NCBI RefSeq assembly: GCF_016917755.1
Contig: NZ_CP070326.1
Span: 8,804,001-8,868,000 of the forward strand
Direction: 5' to 3'
Source of the DNA: Streptomyces noursei
GTDB taxonomy: Bacteria; Actinomycetota; Actinomycetes; Streptomycetales; Streptomycetaceae
DNA: 64,000 nt
Numbering within the stretch: the stretch's first letter is position 1; the number at the start of each line of letters is the position of its first letter. Of the stretch, positions 58,191 through 64,000 are shown one piece after another. A program made the translations under genes and the position numbers. The notes below the pieces were generated by a model, which made no database searches, was not told the DNA's origin, and saw only the letters and a program-made list of their open reading frames with translations.

Positions 58191-60836
58191 ATGGGCACCA
58201 TCGAAGGCCCGATCGAGGATCCGGTGGACGACCTGTCGGTGACGGCGCCGAAGACGTGGGCGACCGGGGTGCCCGCGGTCGCCCACGCACTGGAGTACTC
58301 GCTGTCCCAGACGTCGGTGCGACGCACCGCGCTGACGCTGCTGAACATCAATCAGGCCAAGGGATTCGACTGCCCCGGCTGCGCCTGGCCGGAGCCCGCG
58401 GCCGGAAAGCGGCACCGCAACGAGTACTGCGAGAACGGCGCCAAGCACATCAACGACGAGGCCACCTCGCGGCGCGTCACCGCCGCGTTCTTCCGCGCCC
58501 ACTCCGTGGCCGACCTGGGCCGTCGGTCCGACTACTGGCTCAATCAGCAGGGCCGACTGACCGAGCCGATGGTCAAGCGCCCGGGCGCCGACCACTACGA
58601 GCCGATCGGCTGGGACGCGGCCCTGGACCTGGTCGCCCGCGAGCTGCGGGCGCTGGACTCCCCCGACGAGGCGCTGTTCTACACCTCCGGGCGGCTCAAC
58701 AACGAGGCCGCCTTCCTCCTCCAGCTGTTCGCCCGCGCCTACGGCACCAACAACCTGCCCGACTGTTCCAACATGTGCCACGAGTCCAGCGGGTCCGCCC
58801 TCCAGGAGACGCTGGGCATCGGCAACGGCAGCGTCTCGCTGGACGACATCCACCACGCCGACCTGGTCTTCGTGGTGGGGCAGAACCCCGGCACCAACCA
58901 CCCCCGGATGCTCACCGCCCTTGAGGAGACCAAGCGCAACGGCGGGAAGGTCGTCGCGGTCAACACACTGCCCGAGGCCGGCCTGATCCGCTTCAAGCAC
59001 CCGCAGAAGGCGCGCGGTGTGATCGGCCGCGGCACCCCGATCGCCGACCGGTTCCTGCAGATCCGCGCCGGTGGCGACCTCGCCCTGTTCCAGGCCCTGA
59101 ACCGGCTGCTGCTGGAGGCCGAGGACGCCGCGCCGGGCACCGTGCTCGACCACGACTTCGTACGGGCCCACACCACCGGCTTCGCCGACTTCGCCGGGCA
59201 CGTCCGCAAGACCTCCTGGGACGACGTCCGGGCCGCCACCGGGCTGGCCCGCGAGGAGATCGAGGAGGTGCACCGGCTGGTCCTGGCGAGCAGGAGCGAG
59301 ATCGTCTGCTGGGCGATGGGGCTGACCCAGCACAAGCACGGCGTGCCCACCATCCGCGAGGTCGTCAACTTCCTGATGCTGCGCGGGAACCTCGGCCGCC
59401 GCGGGGCGGGTGTGTGCCCGGTGCGCGGCCACAGCAATGTGCAGGGCGACCGCACCATGGGCGTGTGGGAGCGGATGCCGCGGGAGTTCCTCGACGCACT
59501 GGGCCGCGAGTTCGGCTTCACCCCGCCCACCCGGCACGGGCTGGACTCGGTCGACGGCATCCGCGCCATGCGCGACGGCACGGCCACGGTCTTCCTGGGC
59601 GTCGCCGGCAACTTCGTACGGGCCAGCCCCGACAGCGACGTCACCGAGGCGGCCATGCGGCGGTGCCGGCTCACGGCCCACGTCTCCACCAAGCTGAACC
59701 GGTCGCACACCGTGTGCGGCGACACCGCCCTGATCCTGCCGACCCTGGGCCGCAGCGACCGGGACGTGCAGGCCACGGGCGTGCAGTTCTACACCGTCGA
59801 GGACTCCATGAGCGAGGTCCACGCCTCCCGCGGCAAGCTGCCGCCCGCCTCCCCGCACCTGCTCAGCGAGGTCGCGATCATCGCCCGGCTGGCCCGCCGG
59901 ACCCTGGGCGCCGATCCGGCCGTCCCCTGGGAGGAGTTCGAGGCGGACTACGGCACCATCCGCGACCGGATCGCCCGCGTCGTGCCCGGCTTCGAGGACT
60001 TCAACGCCCGGGTGGCGGCGCCCGGCGGCTTCCGGCTGCCCAACCCCGTCAACCGGCGGGTCTTCCGCACCCCGAGCGGCAAGGCCGTCTTCACCCGCAA
60101 CGCCTTCACGATGCCGCACGTCCCCACGGGCCATCTGCTGCTGCAGACCCTGCGCTCGCACGACCAGTGGAACACCGTCCCGTACGCGCCGAACGACCGC
60201 TACCGCGGCATCCCCCACGCCCGCCGGGTCGTCCTCGTCAACCCCGCCGACCTGGACGCCCTCGGCCTCGCCGACCGCGCCCCGGTGGACCTGGTGAGCG
60301 TATGGCACGACGGTGTGGAGCGCCGCGCAGAGGGGTTCGTGGCGGTCTCCTACCCCACGGCGCGCGGCTCGGCCGCCGCCTACTACCCGGAGACCAACGT
60401 CCTGGTCCCCCTCGACAGCGTGGCCGACATCAGCAACACGCCCACCTCGAAGGGGGTCCTGGTCCGGTTGGTCCCCGCCGGTCGTCCTCGCCCCCGGCGT
60501 GGCCGCCCCCGACGCCTCGTTGGAGCGCCATGTCTACACCACCTCCTCCTGCGGGCTGTGCGGCAGGGCCAGCCTGGACGCGGTGCGCACCGCGGCGGCC
60601 TGGAGCGTCGCCGAAGATCCGCTGCGGACCTCTCCGGAGGTGCTGGCGGCCCTGCCCGACCGGCTGCGGGCGGCCCAGCGGGTGTTCGAGCGCACCGGCG
60701 GCCTGCATGCTGCACTTCGCGCGCGCCGCGCGGTCCTGCTACGTCTCCCAGCCGGCCCTGTCCGAGGCGATCCGCAAGCTGGAGAACGAGCTGGACGTGC
60801 TGCTGGTCCGGCGCGGCCGGACCTTCGGGGGCCTGA
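58191..60836 (+). CDS. YdeP/FdhF-like molybdopterin oxidoreductase with aberrant tail
   Basis: 881 residues; family members are ~760. The core runs from the Fe-S/cysteine region FDCPGCAWPEP and EYCENGAK through ALFYTSGRLNNEAAFLLQLFARAYGTNNLPDCSNMCHESSG, GQNPGTNHPRM, RGAGVCPVRGHSNVQGDRTMG and the molybdopterin-dinucleotide C-terminal domain (LQTLRSHDQWNTVPYAPNDRYRG), ending about SKGVLVRLVPA (60480). Beyond that, the frame reads out of frame through fdhD and lysR debris to 60836, adding ~118 nonsense residues. Probably a formate-dehydrogenase-like enzyme of unknown substrate; activity with this tail is uncertain. Starts at ATG 58191. Confidence 0.85.
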   Translation: MGTIEGPIEDPVDDLSVTAPKTWATGVPAVAHALEYSLSQTSVRRTALTLLNINQAKGFDCPGCAWPEPAAGKRHRNEYCENGAKHINDEATSRRVTAAFFRAHSVADLGRRSDYWLNQQGRLTEPMVKRPGADHYEPIGWDAALDLVARELRALDSPDEALFYTSGRLNNEAAFLLQLFARAYGTNNLPDCSNMCHESSGSALQETLGIGNGSVSLDDIHHADLVFVVGQNPGTNHPRMLTALEETKRNGGKVVAVNTLPEAGLIRFKHPQKARGVIGRGTPIADRFLQIRAGGDLALFQALNRLLLEAEDAAPGTVLDHDFVRAHTTGFADFAGHVRKTSWDDVRAATGLAREEIEEVHRLVLASRSEIVCWAMGLTQHKHGVPTIREVVNFLMLRGNLGRRGAGVCPVRGHSNVQGDRTMGVWERMPREFLDALGREFGFTPPTRHGLDSVDGIRAMRDGTATVFLGVAGNFVRASPDSDVTEAAMRRCRLTAHVSTKLNRSHTVCGDTALILPTLGRSDRDVQATGVQFYTVEDSMSEVHASRGKLPPASPHLLSEVAIIARLARRTLGADPAVPWEEFEADYGTIRDRIARVVPGFEDFNARVAAPGGFRLPNPVNRRVFRTPSGKAVFTRNAFTMPHVPTGHLLLQTLRSHDQWNTVPYAPNDRYRGIPHARRVVLVNPADLDALGLADRAPVDLVSVWHDGVERRAEGFVAVSYPTARGSAAAYYPETNVLVPLDSVADISNTPTSKGVLVRLVPAGRPRPRRGRPRRLVGAPCLHHLLLRAVRQGQPGRGAHRGGLERRRRSAADLSGGAGGPARPAAGGPAGVRAHRRPACCTSRAPRGPATSPSRPCPRRSASWRTSWTCCWSGAAGPSGA
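60483..60706 (+). pseudogene. fdhD: fdhD fragment
   Basis: About 75 codons in the +1 frame: VVLAPGVAAPDASLERHVYT, then TSSCGLCGRASLDAVRTAAAW with the paired cysteines of the sulfurtransferase FdhD, to RAAQRVFERTGGLHA. Both the N-terminal half and the C-terminal third are missing. FdhD activates the molybdenum enzyme encoded upstream, so the locus once held its maturation factor. Confidence 0.85.
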
Positions 60837-61591
60837 CCCCCGAAGGCGAGCGCATCGTGCTGTGGGCGCAGCGGATCCTGGCCGACCGCGACGCCCTCAA
60901 GGACGAGGTCGACGCCCTGCGCACCGGCCTCGGCGGGCGCCTGCGGATCGGTTCGGTCCCGACCGCCTCGGGCGCCGTCTCGCAGCTCACCGGACCGTTC
61001 TGCGCCGCGCATCCGCTCGTCACCGTGGAGGTGCTGGCGGACCTGCGCGCCGAGGACATCCTGCACCGGGTGCGGAACTTCGAGATCGACGCCGGCATCA
61101 CCTATCTGGACCCGCGCCTCGCCGAGAGCTTCCACACGGTCGCCCTCTACGAGGAGCGGTACGTGCTGCTGACCGGCGTGGCCGACAAGCTCGCCCGCCG
61201 TCCCACCACGACCTGGACCGAGGCGTCCCGCCTGCCGCTGTGCCTGCTGACCACGAGCATGCAGGGACGGCGGGTGCTGGACGACGTCTTCGCCGGCCTG
61301 GGCCTGCGGCCGACGCCGCGGGTCGAAACGGATTCGGTGGCCTCGCTGTTCGCCCACGTCAGGGCCGGCCGGTGGGCCAGCATCGTGCCGTACGCCTGGC
61401 TGCACGTGTTCGGCGTCCCGCACGGCATGCAGGCCGTGCCGCTGGTGGAGCCCGACCACAGCGCGCCCATCGGCCTGGTGGCCGCCGCTCGGGAGCCGGG
61501 CTCGGTGATCGCCCGCGCCCTGGTGGAGACGGCGCGGCGCACCGACACCGCGGCGGTCCTGGAGCGCCTCGCGCACCCTCCGGGCTCCTGA
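60707..61591 (+). CDS. LysR-family regulator, 5'-truncated
   Basis: 294 residues from ATG 60707. The HTH is cut: the frame starts LHFARAARSCYVSQPALSEAIRKLENEL, lacking the usual ~15-20 N-terminal residues (first helix). Its ATG is shared with the end of the fdhD fragment. The effector domain is complete (RLRIGSVPTASGAVS, GVADKLARRPTTTW, SIVPYAWLHVFGVPHG). Whether it still binds DNA is doubtful. LysR genes often accompany fdhF-like operons and may have controlled this one. Confidence 0.75.
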   Translation: MLHFARAARSCYVSQPALSEAIRKLENELDVLLVRRGRTFGGLTPEGERIVLWAQRILADRDALKDEVDALRTGLGGRLRIGSVPTASGAVSQLTGPFCAAHPLVTVEVLADLRAEDILHRVRNFEIDAGITYLDPRLAESFHTVALYEERYVLLTGVADKLARRPTTTWTEASRLPLCLLTTSMQGRRVLDDVFAGLGLRPTPRVETDSVASLFAHVRAGRWASIVPYAWLHVFGVPHGMQAVPLVEPDHSAPIGLVAAAREPGSVIARALVETARRTDTAAVLERLAHPPGS

Positions 61592-61654
61592 TGCCCCGCG
61601 CGGGCCCCTCGTCCTTCGTATGCCGCCGCGGTGGGACCGGGGCACCCTGGAGGT

Positions 61655-63388
61655 ATGGTCCGCGCCAACGAAGAGGTCGAGGCGCTGCTCCAGGAGTACG
61701 CCGACCTCATCGCGATCAGTGGTGGTGACGCCTTCAAGGCCCGGGCGTACGAGAAGGCCGCCCGGGCCATCGGGGGCCATCCCGCCGACGTCTCGAAGCT
61801 CGACGTGCCGGGGCTGCGGGAGATTCCGCACGTCGGGGCGTCGATCGCGGAGAAGGTGGTGGAGTACCTGCGGTCCGGTCGGGTCTCGGTGATCGAGGAG
61901 ACCAGGGCGGCGATCCCGGCGGGGGTGCGGGAGTTGATCACCATCCCCACGCTGGGCCCGAAGAAGGCCATGGTGCTCTACGAGGACCTCGGCATCACCT
62001 CGGTGGACCAGCTGCTGGACGCCGTCCACGCGCAGCGGTTGCGGGATCTGAAGGGGTTCGGCGAGAAGACCGAGGAGAACATCCTGCACGGCATCTCGCT
62101 GCTCCAGAAGGCGGGCGACGGGCGGATCCTGATCAGTGCCGCGATGGACGTCGCCGAGCAGATCACCGCGGAGCTGTCCCGGATCACCGGGTGCGGGCGG
62201 TGTGCCTACGCGGGGTCGCTGCGCCGGATGCGGGAGACGATCGGGGACATCGACATCCTGGTGGCGGCCGAGCGGTCCGCGCCGTTCATGACCGCGCTGG
62301 CGGAGCTCCCGTCCACCGCCGAGGTCATCGCGCACGGCGCGAAGAAGACCTCGATCCGCACCACCAACGGCCTCCAGGTGGATCTGCGGGTGCTGCCGCC
62401 CGCCTCCTGGGGCGCGGGGCTCCAGTACTTCACGGGGGCCAAGGCGCACAACATCCGCACCCGTGCGATCGCGGTGCGGCACGGTCTCAAGCTGTCCGAG
62501 TACGGGCTGTTCGACAGCGGGAGCGGGGAGTTGGTCGCCTCGGAGACGGAGGAGGAGATCTACGCCCGGCTGGGGCTGCCGTGGATCGCGCCGCCGCTGC
62601 GCGAGGACCGGGGCGAGGTCGCCGCCGGCCTACGGGGCGAGCTGCCCGACCTGGTGACCGAGGGCGACATCCGGGGCGATCTGCACACCCACACCGACCT
62701 CACCGACGGCCTGTCCCCGCTGGCGGAGATGGTCGCCGCGGCCGCCGCCCGGGGCTACAAGTACTACGCGGTCACCGACCACGCCCCGAACCTCTCCATG
62801 CAGCGGATGACCGACGAGAAGATGCTCGCGCAGCGCGAAGCGGTGCGCGCCCTGGACCGCAGGCACCGCGGCATGCGGCTGCTGCACGGCACCGAACTCA
62901 ACATCGGCCCGGACGGGGACGTCGACTGGCCCGATGCGTTCCTGGCGGAATTCGACCTCTGCGTGGCCTCGGTGCATTCACACTTCAATCAGAGTCGGCA
63001 GGCGCTCACCCGCCGCCTGGTGCGTGCCTGCGAGAATCCCCATGTCTCGATCATCGGGCATCCCACCACCCGTCTGATCGGTAAACGCCCGGGAATCGAC
63101 GCGGACTTCGACGCGGTATTCGAAGCCTGTGCGCGGACCGGCACCGCGCTGGAAATCAACGCCCATCCCGAGCGGCTGGACCTGTGCGACGAGGACATCC
63201 TGCGGGCCAAGCGCCACGGCGTGAAATTCGCGGTGAACTCCGACGCCCACTCCACCACGCATCTGCCCTATATGCGCTACGGAGTCGGCACGGCTCAGCG
63301 CGGCTGGCTCACGAAGGACGACATCATCAACACCTGGCCGCTCACCGCACTGCGGCGTTTCCTGCGCGGCGGCGCCCGCCGGTCGTAG
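61655..63388 (+). CDS. polX: DNA polymerase/3'-5' exonuclease PolX
   Basis: 577 residues. HhH/8-kDa-like N-terminal region (NEEVEALLQEYADLIAISGGDAFKARAYEKAARAI and LKGFGEKTEENIL). Nucleotidyltransferase domain ~175-315 with GSLRRMRETIGDIDIL metal site. C-terminal PHP domain from ~345 with GDLHTHTDLTDGL, VTDHAPNLSM, HGTELNI, SVHSHFNQ, HPTTRLIGKR and NSDAHSTTHL, supplying exonuclease/AP-type activity. Family X polymerase used in base-excision repair and gap filling. Start ATG 61655 just after GGAGG; the GTG 24 bp upstream is the alternative. Confidence 0.95.
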   Translation: MVRANEEVEALLQEYADLIAISGGDAFKARAYEKAARAIGGHPADVSKLDVPGLREIPHVGASIAEKVVEYLRSGRVSVIEETRAAIPAGVRELITIPTLGPKKAMVLYEDLGITSVDQLLDAVHAQRLRDLKGFGEKTEENILHGISLLQKAGDGRILISAAMDVAEQITAELSRITGCGRCAYAGSLRRMRETIGDIDILVAAERSAPFMTALAELPSTAEVIAHGAKKTSIRTTNGLQVDLRVLPPASWGAGLQYFTGAKAHNIRTRAIAVRHGLKLSEYGLFDSGSGELVASETEEEIYARLGLPWIAPPLREDRGEVAAGLRGELPDLVTEGDIRGDLHTHTDLTDGLSPLAEMVAAAAARGYKYYAVTDHAPNLSMQRMTDEKMLAQREAVRALDRRHRGMRLLHGTELNIGPDGDVDWPDAFLAEFDLCVASVHSHFNQSRQALTRRLVRACENPHVSIIGHPTTRLIGKRPGIDADFDAVFEACARTGTALEINAHPERLDLCDEDILRAKRHGVKFAVNSDAHSTTHLPYMRYGVGTAQRGWLTKDDIINTWPLTALRRFLRGGARRS

Positions 63389-63412
63389 CAACCGGCCGGA
63401 TCCGCCGCACCG

Positions 63413-64000
63413 TCAGGCGGGCTCGGCCGCCGCTTGCTGGCCGCGGGCCCGCCGGCGCACCCGGTCGAGCAGCGCCGCGGGGTCCGGTTCGGCCTGGAGA
63501 CCGCGGAGCAGCAGCAGCCACAGATCGCCCAGGTGCTCCTCGATGTTGCGCCGCCCCTCCAGCGCGTCGGAGACGGTGTGCAGGCCGAAGAAGGCGCAGA
63601 CGATGCCGTGCGCGGTGGCGGCGGGCGGCACTCCGACGGCGAGTTCGCCGTTGCGGTCGGCCTCTTCCAGCAGCTCGGTGACGGCTTCGATCCAGCCGAG
63701 GAACGGCGCCGGGAGCTGGGTCTCGATGGCCTTGCGCTCCGCCCAGAGGCGGGCCCCGGCGCGGACCACGATGTCGTCCCGGAACGCCCGGGCCACCTCG
63801 AAGCTCAGCCCGACGAGTTTCTCCAGGGCGGGCACTCCGGGCTGTCGATAGCGGCTGATCAACTGCGGCCAGGTGGCGAAGTGCTCCTCGACGATGGCGA
63901 GGGCGAGCTTCTCCTTGCTGGCGTAGTGGAAATAGATCGCGCCGCTGGTGCGGCCGGAATGCGCGCTGATATCGCTGATGCTCGTCCCGGCATAGCCCCG
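63413..64000 (-). CDS. TetR-family regulator of the ArpA/ScbR (gamma-butyrolactone receptor) type, partial
   Basis: Reads in from beyond the right edge. Visible residues: RGYAGTSISDISAHSGRTSGAIYFHYASKEKLALAIVEEHFATWPQLI, the HTH and following helix typical of autoregulator receptors. A helical ligand domain follows (LEKLVGLSFEVARAFRDDIVVRAGARLW), ending AEPA at 63413. The first ~25-30 residues are outside the window. Such receptors bind gamma-butyrolactones and control antibiotic or morphological genes; orphan homologues also exist. Confidence 0.85.
   Translation of the reverse strand, partial: RGYAGTSISDISAHSGRTSGAIYFHYASKEKLALAIVEEHFATWPQLISRYRQPGVPALEKLVGLSFEVARAFRDDIVVRAGARLWAERKAIETQLPAPFLGWIEAVTELLEEADRNGELAVGVPPAATAHGIVCAFFGLHTVSDALEGRRNIEEHLGDLWLLLLRGLQAEPDPAALLDRVRRRARGQQAAAEPA

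Noticed and set aside
57525..60308. Long minus-strand open frame opposite the molybdopterin oxidoreductase
   Set aside because: Shadow of a clearly recognisable enzyme on the other strand.
1..64000. CRISPR arrays, rRNA genes, riboswitches
   Set aside because: No regularly spaced direct repeats, rRNA sequence or riboswitch consensus was noticed on reading through the window.

Overview
The window is chromosomal DNA from a Streptomyces (or very close relative). Evidence: about 70% G+C with strong third-position bias, GTG starts after GGAGG-type ribosome sites, a sporulation pair matching SmeA/SffA, RbpA behind a SigR-type promoter, an ArpA/ScbR-like receptor and a secreted chitinase with DasR-like operators. 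No rRNA, CRISPR array, integrase or replication origin was seen. There is one tRNA, initiator tRNA-fMet at 39834-39907.

Positions 1-28.4 kb look like conserved core chromosome. In order: an MFS exporter with two operator-like palindromes; divergent LigD-polymerase and Ku genes (non-homologous end joining); an S4 RNA-binding protein; a YchJ-like protein; smeA-sffA; the divergent YczR/YczE pair; a glycerophosphodiester phosphodiesterase; rbpA; fxsA; the ppm1-lnt lipoprotein/mannosylation pair; an amidohydrolase; an Lrp regulator; an APH-like kinase coupled to a companion protein; an acyl-CoA dehydrogenase; the chitinase; a TetR with DUF6230/DUF6114 envelope genes; and a GAF regulator with a TTA codon before an aldehyde dehydrogenase. 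Short GC-rich interspersed repeats sit in frame inside the kinase and its companion.

Positions 28.5-58 kb look accessory and rearranged. They hold a complete IS256-family element with a coupled GNAT passenger gene and an EccD-like fragment cut by it. Next to it lies a secreted ribosome-inactivating protein (ricin A-chain fold, all five active-site residues recognisable) and a broken lectin/penicillin-binding-protein mosaic. Then come a three-gene ABC transporter/propeller-phosphoesterase operon, fossils of IS630, IS1380 and IS5 transposases, two MerR/oxidoreductase modules, a GerW-like protein, and a LuxR regulator divergent from a small protein. A three-gene cassette follows of secreted proteins with different N-terminal domains (Rpf-type muramidase, NlpC/P60-like peptidase, unknown) and a common FG-GAP-like C-terminal repeat module. 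The section ends in a PIG-L deacetylase, a decay zone with three truncated genes, an esterase and a frameshifted encapsulin.

Positions 58-64 kb hold a YdeP/FdhF-like molybdopterin oxidoreductase run together by deletions with an fdhD fragment and a 5'-truncated lysR gene, then an intact polX, and finally the ArpA/ScbR-like gene, which runs off the right edge.

The most interesting items are the ribosome-inactivating protein, the shared-module secreted cassette, the IS256 element with its coupled acetyltransferase, and the ABC/propeller-phosphoesterase operon. All functions are inferred from reading the sequence; no database search was run.
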